The position numbers and the translations under genes are program-made. Shown in pieces: positions 35,821-47,373 of a stretch of 64,000 nucleotides of DNA (the first letter of the stretch is position 1; each line of letters starts with the position of its first letter). Under the pieces are notes generated by a model. The model saw nothing but the letters and a program-made list of their open reading frames with translations, had not been told where the DNA came from and made no database searches. The stretch comes from Pseudoscleropodium purum (Eukaryota > Streptophyta > Bryopsida > Hypnales > Brachytheciaceae), in assembly GCA_963969395.1 (NCBI GenBank), contig OZ017796.1, positions 12,340,501 through 12,404,500 of the forward strand. The letters run 5' to 3'.

Positions 35821-38685
35821 GCGCTTTGCCTGACAAAATCTATACATGTCCTAGTTTTTAAAATCTTTGAATAAGATGTTTGTCAATAGTTTTGAAGATG
35901 AAATTGAACCAACTTACAGATTGATGATTATCTATTGTAAGCGACTATCATCAGATTTGATCATTTTTGGAGCAATTAATTCCAACCAAGGAACTTCTAT
36001 TTTTTCATTTATTTTAGGTAATGCACAAAGCAATCTTTATGTTGGAGTGATAGGGATGCAATTGCTTACATCTATATAAATAAATGAAAAATAGATTATT
36101 CATCTAATTGAATGTACATTGACTACATTCATCCAAAGAAGAGTGATATATATTTTCTCTGCAATTGTGAAATTTCTTTATAATCTCAATTTTAAAATTT
36201 TTTCTTCTTTTTATTATTTATTGCATTTGTGGGTACTTAGAAACTTGAAGACAATCATGATCCATTGGTGAGAAACAACAAGTTTAATTCAATATACCAT
36301 GTGGTCATATATTGGGGTCAAATTTGCTTAGTTACTTGGAATGATTTATAGCTCCAAAACTTTAGAACTGAAAATGAGTAGAGAAATGGTGTATGGAATG
36401 TTGCCATTTTAATGATATATCTCATGTTGTATATTAGTCTTTGGAGTATTAGTTGGAGGAGGGGGAATCTAAAATTTAAATGAACTATTAAAAATTAGTA
36501 GAATATTACAAATATTATATTATCAAAAATTATGTGTGAAATAGAATAATGAAAAGTTTCAGAATAGACTTTGTTATTCAAACTTTTAGAAAACATTGAA
36601 TTTTTTAAAAATTCAACAAAATAACCATTCTTGATAACTTCATGAATATGAAATTTGACCAATTGAAAGATTTGTTGGAAGACATTCCATCAATTACAAA
36701 AAATCATAATAATCAATTCCAAGTCCTCTAAATTATTTAAGTAATGAATTCAAGTTCAAATTGAATAATCTTTCCTCTTTCTTTTGATATATTATAGGAT
36801 TTTTCTTGAAGTTTCTTCTTGAAAGCATAATAACTATTGAGTGATCCGTATTCCGTAACCCCAAATTTGGCCTCCCAAAATTTAATTTGGAGAAAATTGA
36901 CTTTAGGTCTTGGTAGTACCATGTAGAAAGAAGTATAGGAAGTGAGGGTACAATGGAGTGATGTTGGAAAGCAGTTTTGGTGGGAATCATTGCAAGGTGA
37001 TTGCAAAAAAGTTATGTACTATTTTGCGTCATATTTGGAATAGCGAAGTTGTCATCAACTATAACTTTTGAAGCATGTAATCAATTAACTTGAAATTTTT
37101 ATTGAAGATGTATAACATGATACCCATTAGATTTCTTATTTTTCAGAATTTTTTTTACATAATTTTATATTTAAATTTAAATTTAGCTTATTTGTCACAC
37201 TTTTGTAGTTTGGAAATTTTTAGTACTAGGGATACTAAAAATTAATGATCTAAAAGCTGAAATTTTTGTAGTCTATTCCTACACTAGGTCATGGTTGTCA
37301 TACTGGACAAGTTACTATTCATTTCATGTCCTGTAGTACTAAAAATTCATAACCTCTACATGTGTGCTAATAGGGCTCCTATATATGCACACTTCTAAAC
37401 AATCAAGATGTATTTAAGGTCATTACTCAGGTGAAATCTCTTCATCATGAAGTTTTTCCCAAAATGCCAATCTTTTGTTTCTTTGAAAATTCTTTTTCCT
37501 ATTTTTTACAAATTAAAACATCAAAGTGTCTATTTTCTTCAGGAATTAAATTACTCTATTTTGTGAATAAATTTTGACCTACATTTTTTTTAGGTCTCAA
37601 ATTTTGGTCACATGCTATTTCAAGTACTATTCCAATTATTCATATTTTACCTTCTTTTTAAATATTTTTTTTGAAAAGGTCACAATACAACCAGTAAAAA
37701 CCAAACACTACAAAAATGGTTGGTCTTTCTTGCAGAGACCCTACTAATCATCCAAGTGGGGGACCAATGAAAAAACACAAAGTACAATAAAATGCGGTTT
37801 TCAAAGTACCCCGCCCTCCCGCCCAAAAAAAATGTCAATTTCAATAATTTTCAATGCATCATTTTGACCACACTATAATCTTATGATTTAGATGGTCAAT
37901 CCTTACCAAATTCTCACCACACCTCAAAACCCCATCCCCTCTGTAAAATTCAACGATGAAACATTCCAGATCCCATTTTTGTAGTCGTAGCACCAATTTT
38001 TCCAAGACACCGGTGTCTAAAATTGGTGGATTTCAGGAAAGCATGGCTCGTTTGCTCAAGGATGAAGTGCGCTATCCAAATCTTTCACCGACCGACCATC
38101 CATCCATCCATCCAGTGGACGGTTTTAGGTTTTAGGGGCAATCGATTGACGACAGGGAGACACTGTTGCGGGTGTTGTAGGATAGGAGCTTTCGAGGGTG
38201 GGCGAGCACCATCACCGCTTTTCTGCTGATCGTAAGTCCTTATAAAAAAAAAAGTCATAATCGTTGTCTGGGTCAGCCTGCCTGCCTCAGTCCCTCGCAC
38301 TTGTCTGCTGACTGCACAATATATACAAATACCTTACCTTACCCAAGCCGTGTGTGTGGATCCATGTGTGTGTGGATCCATGTGCGCACGTAGCCATTGA
38401 TGGTGACAATGGGACGGCCCAAAACGAAAGTTGGAGTCACTTTCGGCGCTAAAATAACATGGAAAAACTCATGGAATGGACGGGAAAGATTATATAAGCT
38501 TGTTGATCCTTGGCTTGAAGTAAGTTTTTAAGTTATAAATCAAAATCAACATCCGTGCATCTGCATCATCACTGCAGAATGGGTACGGGAACTGCATATG
38601 TTGAAGCCAGGATACGGCATCTTCACTCTAACTTATATGCTGCTGACCCCCAAGTCGCACCACCTCTTGCAAGGTAATCAATCCA

Positions 38686-38849
38686 GCGAGGACACCAAGG
38701 ACTAAATGGAGAGGACACCGGGGATTAATCAGTGAGGACACCGGGGATTAAAGAATGAGGATATGAAGGACAAATAAGTGAGGATACCAAGGACTAAAAT
38801 AGTGAGGACAACAAGGATTGTATTGTGAGGACATTCAGGATTAAAAGTG
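38686..38849 (+). repeat. Seven-unit minisatellite, 23-25 bp unit
   Basis: Seven head-to-tail units of consensus gaggacaccggggattaaa with a variable 3-5 base linker ending agt. Units two and three are almost identical; the outer ones diverge (for example gaggatatgaaggacaaat). No coding meaning is apparent. Confidence 0.85.
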
Positions 38850-39074
38850 TCTGATGGATGATTTTCAAGAAATTGTAGGAAAGAAGAGTGTACCCATTCA
38901 TCAATGGAATTAGGAATTTTTGGTTGATTACATCATGCAATCAAGAAAGAAAGATAGACAAGTATCTAATTTTTAACAAAGAAAAATTTGGCTCAAGCTA
39001 GTTTTGTTTATTAAAAGCGTCCATAATTTGTTAATCCCCAAATGACATGCAACATGGTTGCAAAGCAAAGTATC

Positions 39075-39933
39075 CATTAGAAGATTTTCGGGGATCGGGA
39101 GGGCCGCTTCAAACAAGTGCATCACAAACTTCCCCCTTGCAATTTTTGGGGAATGGCTACTCCTAACAAAAAAAAATTTTTAACAAAAAATAAAAAAATT
39201 TAATCTTGAAATGAAGGAAAAAACTGGAAAAAAAAATTAATTTTTTTGGATGTGGCAATCATTGTGCCACGTCAACAAGCTGCCGCGGCCCCTTGCAAGG
39301 CAATTTTGTAGTCTAGGAACTCGCACCCTCTCAGGGGTGAAAAACTCTTCTAATATGAGGGCCATCCCTTGCTCTTCACTCTTGCATATTTAATCTATTC
39401 ACCCCCAAGGCCATGTGATCCCGTCTCTTTCCATGCATATGCCTTACTATGTCTCAAAATTAAATACCAACTACATCTAACACCAAATACTCTAAAATTT
39501 TAGTTGCAAGATGGAAGCTAAGGTCCTAAATAGTTGTGGTTCCAAGTGAACTTTTTGAAGAACTTGTGAGGTTTATAATGTTTGAGAGGCCAATGGTGGG
39601 ACATGTTTAATACCTCTAGCTCCTAGAAAAAACATTTGTGGAGTTGTATGAAGTGGCAAGGTGAGGCATTACAAGATTTTGGGGGGCCTCAAAAGCTTGT
39701 TTCGGGTTTGTTCCCCTACAGCTATTCCCTACAACGGAGGGAACGGCCTGCTATTAGAAAAAGAAAATTAAAAAATTAAAAAAATCTTCAAATGCCAAAA
39801 AAGAAGTTGATTTTTTTGGGGCAATGACGTGGTAGAGACTCGGCCACATCATTCCACTACACCAAACTTGTTCCTTGCGTTCACAGTCTACAATAACTCA
39901 CAGGTTTCTGGAGGCCCCAAAAATCTTTTAATG
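39075..39933 (+). mobile_element. Two CATTAGAAGA-TIR elements
   Basis: Elements at 39075-39354 (cattagaagattttcgggg to actcttctaatatg) and 39667-39933 (cattacaagattttgggggg to ccccaaaaatcttttaatg) are about 270-280 bases with imperfect TIRs. The second shares tttgttcccct, gacgtggtagagactcggcc and ttgcgttc with 42664-42934. Non-coding. Confidence 0.6.
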
Positions 39934-41270
39934 ATGCTTTAACTATTTTTTTCCATGTTATTCAAGTTAATTCAATTTGTGCACCCTTAAGTATGAACAA
40001 TGGCTACCTTAATTTTCAAATTGTACAAATTTGCAAGGTACACTATTACAAATGTTCATAGTATTTTAGATAATACAAATATATTGTGGTCTATATTACT
40101 TTCACAAATGTGTGATTGCCATCTATTTTCATCCTACTTTCACCTAAATTTCATCCAAAGTTTTGCACTAATTAGACCACTTCCATCCAAAATTCATTCA
40201 ATTAAATAATAATTTTTGCCAATTGAAGAAAAGCCCTTTCTAACTTGAATGAAAGGCAAGGGATTTAGGAACAAATGTTCATTTATAAGATAATTAATCT
40301 AACTTCCTTGCTTATTGAAGGGATGACTTTTTGGTTTGAGCATGCATTCTTGGGACTTTAACCCCTAAATGAAAAACCCATCATCACTAATTTCAAGTCT
40401 CACTGCCCCTCACTTAGTTTGTTGTCATTTTGCAACTAGGTATGTATGAAATTTTTATAGTTTATTTTTCAGAGATGAAATTACATGTCTTTAGTACTTT
40501 ACAAAGAATTTAGATTCTTTCATGAAAAATTGATTTTTTTGAGAATTTTTGAAGATAAAGTGAAGAAAAATCACATCAATTAGAAAACTATTTCAATGAA
40601 CCTGAAAATTTCACCATGTGTGTACATTACAATGAAAAATATCATAGTGTAAATTCAATTTCCATATCATTCTATAATTAGAATACAATAGACATTGAAA
40701 ATACATCCAAAATTCAATATTCAATATTAAAAATTGCAATCAAATATTCAATATTAAAAAAATTTCCAAAATTCAAATTGGAGTACAAACTAGAGTAGAT
40801 GACCTTTATTTTGTTGGTTGGGCTCAAACTCAAGAAACATCATTTTTGTGGAGAAATTTCAGATTTAGAGGAAGGACCAACAACTTCCCTAAATACACTA
40901 AATTAGCATATTTTGTGATTCATTTTTTTTTAAACTTCTCATTTATGTAAAGACAAACACTGGCAAGACTACAAACTCAATTGGATCTTCTTTACAATTG
41001 AACGTGAAAGGTAAACAAGGAAAATGGGGATGAAAAGTGCTTCTGATAGCTTTATAGTTCATTGGATTGTCATCAAAAGGCCACAGAATGGCGTTCCGGG
41101 TGTTCCAGGGTTAACAATGTTTGAGAGACCCATATATTGTGCTTTAGAATGTACGTATAGTATACAATATGACAATGTCTTGCACTTTTCAAATTTTTAC
41201 ACTAATTGAGGTTGCCTGTGTAGTGAATAAAATATTTTTTTGTTGGTGAATACCTTGCTATTATTTCTAA

Positions 41271-42280
41271 TTAACTCCTAAAGGAACAAGGTGTGTTTTT
41301 TGGCAACATAATTTTTTGGGGCAGGTGCCTGTGAGATTGTAAGTGGAGATTTCCATACTTTGGGCCCAAATTTTAATAGAAGGTGTGGATGAGGAATATC
41401 TTTCATGAGCACTAAGTATCAAGACATTTGGAAATATGAGTCAAAAGTTTTGGCCTAATATGTAGTTTGTTTCTCAATTCGCCTCAGTTCAAGTAGATTT
41501 GAAAAAATCACTTTTTTCAAAAATAAAAAATTGAAATTAATTTTCTAGATTTATATATACATAAAAAGCTTTGAATCATTCCATTTTGATCAATGAGTCA
41601 AAAGTTATGAGGTGTTTTAGTTTGCGGGTAGTTATGGATTCTCTACTCCAAAATAAACTTTGAAGTTCTTTATTGAACTTAATTTTCAATGTTTTTGGAA
41701 AAAAATTAATTAATTAATTAAAAAATTAATTAAAAAAATATTTAAAAATTAATTAAAAAAATATTAAAAAATATTAAAAAAATATTAGGTGAAGATTGTT
41801 TATTAAAACATTACAACCATTGGGATTGTCATTTTTCAATTCCATAACTAAATTATTAACAATTTGGTATTTTGATTCATTCTCTACTTCTTTCTACTTA
41901 CTATTTTTTCCTATATGTTGTACAATTCCAAACGATTTGAAATTTTTCAAGCATATATTTAACTTGCCTTGAAGAATGAATCCAAAGAGTTGCAACCATT
42001 TTGGACATTTTTTATTACAAATGTGACCTTGTGAAGTGCAGTTGTCCAGTTTTTTGTAGGGCCAAAAAAGACTTTTTGTCAATGAAAATGCTAATATCTT
42101 GCAATCTACACAGTGGAAATTTTTGAAATTTTTTACAAATCTTTTAAAATTATCATGATATAAGATTCTACGGTTGGATGTGTCCAAAAATGTTTTTAAT
42201 TTTTTTTTGGTACTTGTCCTAAAAATGACAGTTTGGGAGCATTCTTGGTGAAAACATAGTCAAGGAACTTTAGGAGTTAA
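41271..42280 (+). mobile_element. 1.0-kb TIR element, copy 3, with perfect 13-bp TIRs
   Basis: Begins ttaactcctaaag and ends ctttaggagttaa, an exact 13-base inverted terminal repeat. The interior has low-complexity aattaatt tracts near 41700-41790 and the phrase acattacaaccattgggatt, which recurs in the copies at 61.4-62.2 kb and, inverted, at 43.4-44.1 kb. It has no coding capacity, so an autonomous partner elsewhere is assumed. Confidence 0.65.
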
Positions 42281-42663
42281 TGTTATGGAGACATGTGCTA
42301 TAATCCTTAATACAAGCTATATCAAGTTCACATCTAACTTGATCAAACTCCAAATCCCCCCTGAGAAAATTCAACAACTTAAAATTTATTACAAATGATA
42401 GAACATCAATAAATGAATTTATATTTAGAATGAATTGGGAGGGGGCATGAAATACAAAATTAACCATTCTACTAGAAGGGTAGTAAGTAGGGTAGATTTT
42501 TTTACATTTATTCCTATGCAAAATAGTTTGAAATTTTTGCACTTGGTTCTAGGCTTCTAGCAAGCTTAAATGTGGTCTACCTTAAAGTCCAAAAGCACCC
42601 CTTTTGTACAATGAAACAATAAATTAACCTTTTGCTATAGATAAAAGTTTAGGTAGGGTATCC

Positions 42664-42934
42664 CATTAGAAGAGTTTTGGGGGTCCCAGAAGCCTGTTTT
42701 GGGCTTGTTCCCCGCAACAAGCGGAACGGCCCACTGTCAAAAAAAAATTTCATAAAAAGAAATTAAAAAAAAAAATTTTAGTCTCCAAACGCAAAAAATT
42801 AATTAATTAATTAATTTTTGTTCAATAACGTGGCAGGGTCTCGGCCATGTTAGACCGTTGCACCGAACCTATTTCTTGCGTTCGGAGGTTGTGATAACTC
42901 TTAGGCATTCAGAGGCCCCAAAAATCTTCTAATG
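42664..42934 (+). mobile_element. CATTAGAAGA-TIR element
   Basis: 271 bases from cattagaagagttttggggg to ccccaaaaatcttctaatg. The inner parts match the reverse complement of 55393-55697, including cttgttccccgcaac, acgtggcagggtctcggcc and ttgcgttcggaggttgtgat. Non-coding MITE-like element. Confidence 0.7.
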
Positions 42935-43439
42935 CGTCTTGAAACAAGCAAATTCTTGGAAAAGACAAATATAAAGGAAGTTTTGCTTGATTTTCCTTGT
43001 TCAAGAATTCCTTGGTGTAGGGAATTTGAACTATTAATAAGCTACATGTCAAGTAGCAGGTGGCTAAGGCTAAAATTTTTGCCAACTTAGACGAAGATTG
43101 TTTCTTGCCACAAAAATGGATTGACTTGTTTACACTATTATAGTAATGTAGGCTCTTATTTTGGATGTAAAGGACTTTCACATATTTTTTTTAGGACGAT
43201 CAATTTACAATTACAATAAAACACAATTTATTACAAAGTTTGTAGGTTTTTGGCAATATGCATGAGGATGGAGTTCTAGAATTCAATTCATGCATAAAAA
43301 ATAATTGAAATAATAAAATTTATAGTGCTTTTAGATTTGCTTAAGTTTTGGTTCAAAATTGAACTTTTAAAGTTGAACAACCTTTGTACTTCACAAGGTT
43401 AAATTTGTATGAAATAATGTCCAAAGTGGTGGTTACTCT

Positions 43440-44076
43440 TTTGATTAATTTTTTAAGTCAAGTTGGCTATCTTCTTGAAAATTTTTAGATCATTTGAAAT
43501 TTTACAATATGCAGGAAAAAAATTTGAGTAGAAAGAAATAGAAAATGATTCAAAACACTAAATTGTTAAGAATTAAATTATGAAAGTGAAAAACACCAAT
43601 CTCAATGGTTGTAATGTTGTTATAATCAATCTTTATCCTCAATTTTTATTTATTTTTTAAATATTGAAAATTGAGTTAAATAAAAAACTCCAAAGTTTGT
43701 TTTAGAATAGAGAATCTATAACTACCCACAAACTAAAACTCTTCTTAATTTTCATCTTATTAATCAAAACGGAATAATTAAAAGCTTTCTACGTATGTAA
43801 AAATCTATAAAATGAATTTCAAATTTTTATTTATAATAAAAGTGATTTTTTAAGAATTTTTTTGAGTTGCCAAGGCTGACCTCATTTTGCTGAAAATGAC
43901 ATATCATACAATAACTTTTTAATCATGTAGTCAAAAGTTATGATAATTGTTGGGCCTTGAAGCTACTCCTTGGGCACATGTTGTGTGAAAATTTCAAAGA
44001 AAATAAACTCTGTCTGTAGTGAGTTGTCCAAAACTCTATGTTCTCAAAAAAATATGTTTGGGTCTTTAGAGGTTAA
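43440..44076 (-). mobile_element. Inverted relative of the 1.0-kb TIR element, partial
   Basis: The right end ctttagaggttaa (44064-44076) is the complement of the family terminus. The body contains, inverted, the caaccattgagattggtgt and caaactttggagtttttta phrases of copy 3. I could not find the other terminus, so it seems truncated on the left. Confidence 0.5.
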
Positions 44077-44350
44077 TGTATTCTAATTTCAAAGTAGGAA
44101 TGTTATTTTTGAAGCCAAAGAGTAACATATATTGCATATAACAAAAATTTGGGAAAAGGAAAACACTTGCATTACAAAAATTCTGAAGACTCAAAAGGGT
44201 TGCCAACCCATAGGGCAGTAGGGCAGTAGTGCATTTAGAGAATTTTTTAAAATTTAAAATTAAAAAAAAAAATCTGATGTGGCACTAGTAGTTCCACGTC
44301 AGCGCCACATCAGAATTCAATTTTTTAAAATATTAAAATATTTTTAAAAT

Positions 44351-46362
44351 ATTTTTTTATTGTACTGTAACTGCACTATGGGGGGCCGAAAATCAGAAGT
44401 TAACGGCCCTTTGAAGGCCTCAGAACTTTTGTACTGCCAATGTTCTTTTCTTGAAAAAAGTGCCTCCAACTATGTTGAGTTGCTTGTTTTGCTTGTTCTG
44501 GGTGTTTCCACCATAGGATGCAACCCACCTGAATTCGATCCAAAAATAGAATCTCTGCAAATTGGGCTGCATACAGTGGATCATAAATTAATGGGTGTCT
44601 GCTTTCTGTTATCTCATATATCCAAATTTCTTCGGGGATTCTCCATACCAGTATCTGCACCAAACCACCACCCCCACATGCACACACATGCCACCCATGA
44701 TGTAGTAGTTAAGCTTCTCCTGTATTTGCCATGAGTGCACACACACAGTCCAGTATGGTAACTATAAATTTTCACACAAGCAAATTTAGAAAACTTCAGG
44801 GAGCATCTCTTTCCTTCCATGTGGACATGCAAAAGCAGCAAACGCACTCTTCCATCACAGCTGTTGAGACTCCCCACAGTCAAGAGAATGAAGACCTCTC
44901 CATGATTGATCATTTAAGTCATTAAACACGTTGACCTCAGAACAGCAGAGTTGAAAATCTCCCCATACGTAGAGCTATTAAGCAATTCTATAATACGGCG
45001 ACGCTATCAAGTCCCGATTCACACAGAGGCCGCGAGCTGCGAGCATAAAGAAGCAAGGTGGCCTCAATACGTGCGCGTGGTCTCGTCGGTGTGGCCACAG
45101 CCTTCGATCGTCACAACCCAACTCGCGGGATCCCTTCCTTCCCTCCCTCCTCGCGAGATTCATCAAACAACGTGCATGCATTCCGCCTGCGGCTTTGCTT
45201 TCGGAGTACGGGACGGATCTCGCATTCAAGTGTGGCTGATCGTCACTTGCTTGGGGTCCTTCGTTCCAGTTGAGCATCGACTTGTGTGCGTGCACGCAGT
45301 CGCTGATCGTGCGCGACGGGGAGTGAGAGCGCAGCTTGTTCCGGTTGTTCCGGTTGTACCGCTTGTTCCTTTGTTCTTTCGTTCGTCGCGACGCCACCTG
45401 CTGCGGGGACGTGGAGGCTAATTTTAGGGGGGAACGCATAAAGTCGCGGCCTGCTGCCCCAGGACCCGCGCGGATGCAGGCAGCCGTTGGGGGAAGGATA
45501 GGGGATGCTGTAGCTCTCCGGCCTGGAAACTGGGACCGCGAAGGTGCAGCTAGGCTAGGGTACTGTGTGAGTGGAGCGCTCAGCAATCGCTGCTCTTGCT
45601 CTTGTCCTTTGGATTGAAGTTATTTTCGGTGGGATCCATTGGAAATGTGGTGCAGTCTACGTGGTGGGAGTGTCTAGGGCCGCATTTGCGCGGTTTGCTG
45701 TGGTTGGGTTGCAGTCATCTCTTCACGACTTGGGGTTGTTCAGTTCCTTGTCTGCTGCATCTCCAATTCTCTCTTTACGGAAAGAATACGAGCTTGCGGA
45801 ATTGAGCTAAGCGCCGACGAGAGAGAGCCCCTCCATGGCGGCGTTGTGAGTGTACGTGCGGAGGACTTGGAAACATTCTTTTTCGTTTTCGGGAATCCGT
45901 TAATCCTTGAGGAGTTTCTCGGCGTTTGCGTTTTGCACGTGTGTGTGTTCTTGGTTTCGGCAGCATTTTCCTGTGAGGTTTCGTAGCATCGTCGGGGAGG
46001 AAAAACCGCGAAAGAGTCTCGGCAGTCGACAATTGTTGGACAACATAAATTGCTGCGGATTTCCCGTTGCGGTTGTGTGTTCTGGTAATCCGTTTTCCGT
46101 GGCCGCATTCGCTGGTTTCTGTCTTGTTGGTTTCAGGGCGACATTACATGTGAATCCTTGACTGGCAAGGAGAGCACGATGGGCTTGAGCAGGGCAATAT
46201 CTCGGCGGCGAGCTTTGGGTTAGTTTCCTTTCGACATTTGAGAACTGAGGCGAAGTACACCCGTAGACCTAAAAGATTTAAGACAGCATTTTAGGCCATA
46301 TTCGAGTTCGGTATCAGCGGTTTTGAGTGCATCCATTTGGGGTCGGCGTTGCGTCTAGTCAA
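44351..46362 (+). promoter_or_regulatory. GC-rich upstream region and probable 5' UTR of the MIZ1-like gene
   Basis: From about 45000 the sequence becomes CpG-rich and resembles plant promoter/5' UTR sequence, with cttccctccctcc and ttgttccggttgttccgg runs. Long frames on both strands (for example 44978-45586 minus) are a composition effect. An unspliced leader may begin after about 45400; a cttgttggtttcag at 46123-46136 could be a leader-intron acceptor. The frame at 44360-44734 is open (124 codons) but unrecognised. I do not see a clear TATA box. Confidence 0.4.
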
Positions 46363-47373
46363 ATGGGGAAGAGCTTTGTGGATAGTAGAAAGGTGACGAG
46401 CAGCGTGAACGGGAAGTCCATGCTGGTGCCTGCCGACAAGCGAATCCCCAAGCCCAGGAAAGTGTCGTCTCTGCTCCGCGCATTCTTCCACCTCTTGCCT
46501 CATCCCCTCTTCTCGTGCCGCGGCTCCGACTCGAATCTTGACAATCATCCGCAACCAGGCAACTGCGTCATCGGTAAGCTTTCTCGCCCCTCTTGGAGTT
46601 CTGTCAATGCATAGAGCAGTAGTGATCTTCCGCGATGTGTAAAAGGCTCAACATGACGCTCAACACACTCCTATCCTGTCACACAAGCACTTTCGTGAAA
46701 TACTTGAAGAATGCCAGCGCAACATTTGAGAATATTACGTAATGTTTGAATGATTATAAGTCCTGTTTTACAAAGAAGATATAAGACTTCTTATGCAATA
46801 TGAAGTAGAGGCTTCACCTGCATAACAAAGCATCCCAGCCATAGCCTAGCGCCGTTATGTCGCATGCAAAATGTCGTGGTACCAACCGCGTCGAAATGGT
46901 TTGCAGGCACATTGTACGGCCAACGCAAGGGTCACGTTTTCCTGGCGATTCAAGACGACCCCAAGTGCTTCCCCCTTTTCATCCTGGAGCTCGCTACTCC
47001 CACGAGCTCCCTAGTGAAGGAAATGGCCTCGGGGTTAGTCCGCATCGCCCTGGAGTGCGAGAAGACCGCTGGCGAAGGCAAGCTGCTCCTCCAGGAATCC
47101 ACTTGGTCCATGTTCTGCAACGGCCGCAAGACGGGGTACGCGACGCGGCGCGACTGCACGGAGATCGATCGCCACATCCTGACTCTCGTGCAGGCGGTGT
47201 CGATGGGCGCCGGCGTGCTGCCCATGGCCAACGAAGGCTTCGAAGGCGAGCTCATGTACATGCGCGCGCGCTTCGAGCGCGTCATCGCGTCCGCAGACTC
47301 GGAGAGTTTCTACATGATGAACCCTGATGGCAGCGAAGGACCTGAGCTTAGCATTTTCCTCATGCGGGCTTAG
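46363..47373 (+). CDS. MIZ1-like DUF617 protein, two exons
   Basis: Exon 1 is 46363-46573 and exon 2 is 46907-47373 (stop TAG), with the intron running from gtaagc to ttgcag; together 225 residues. The start is the first ATG after an in-frame TGA at 46324. Residues 1-66 are basic and low in conservation (KRIPKPRKVSSLLRAFF). The DUF617 (MIZU-KUSSEI1) domain follows: CVIG-TLYGQRKGHVFLAIQ spans the splice junction, then FILELATPTSSLVKEMASG, WSMFCNGRKTGYATRR and a conserved end PELSIFLMRA. The founding member, Arabidopsis MIZ1, is needed for root hydrotropism and associates with ER membranes; most family members are uncharacterised. This one is shorter than MIZ1 (297), as several family members are. 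The exons are strongly GC-rich against AT-rich surroundings. The family is certain; the specific role is not. Confidence 0.92.

Larger units (their letters stand above)
35821..44350. other. AT-rich intergenic region with a minisatellite and TIR elements
   Basis: No recognised gene. Structured parts are the minisatellite at 38686-38849, CATTAG-type elements at 39075-39354, 39667-39933 and 42664-42934, the 1-kb TIR element at 41271-42280, and an inverted relative of it at about 43440-44076. The patch 38000-38640 is more GC-balanced, with a tccatccatcc run near 38095-38114, but holds no convincing exon. A small dyad ctgatgtggc/gccacatcag lies at about 44273-44322. Confidence 0.5.

Noticed and set aside
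44978..45586. A 202-codon minus-strand frame upstream of the DUF617 gene
   Set aside because: It lies in a CpG-rich promoter-like stretch where stops are rare on all frames, has no recognisable domain, and overlaps other open frames of equal quality.
46864..46906. Start of the DUF617 gene at ATG 46864
   Set aside because: The codons before the ttgcag acceptor lack family resemblance, whereas splicing from 46573 to 46907 rebuilds the conserved CVIG-TLYGQ segment in frame.
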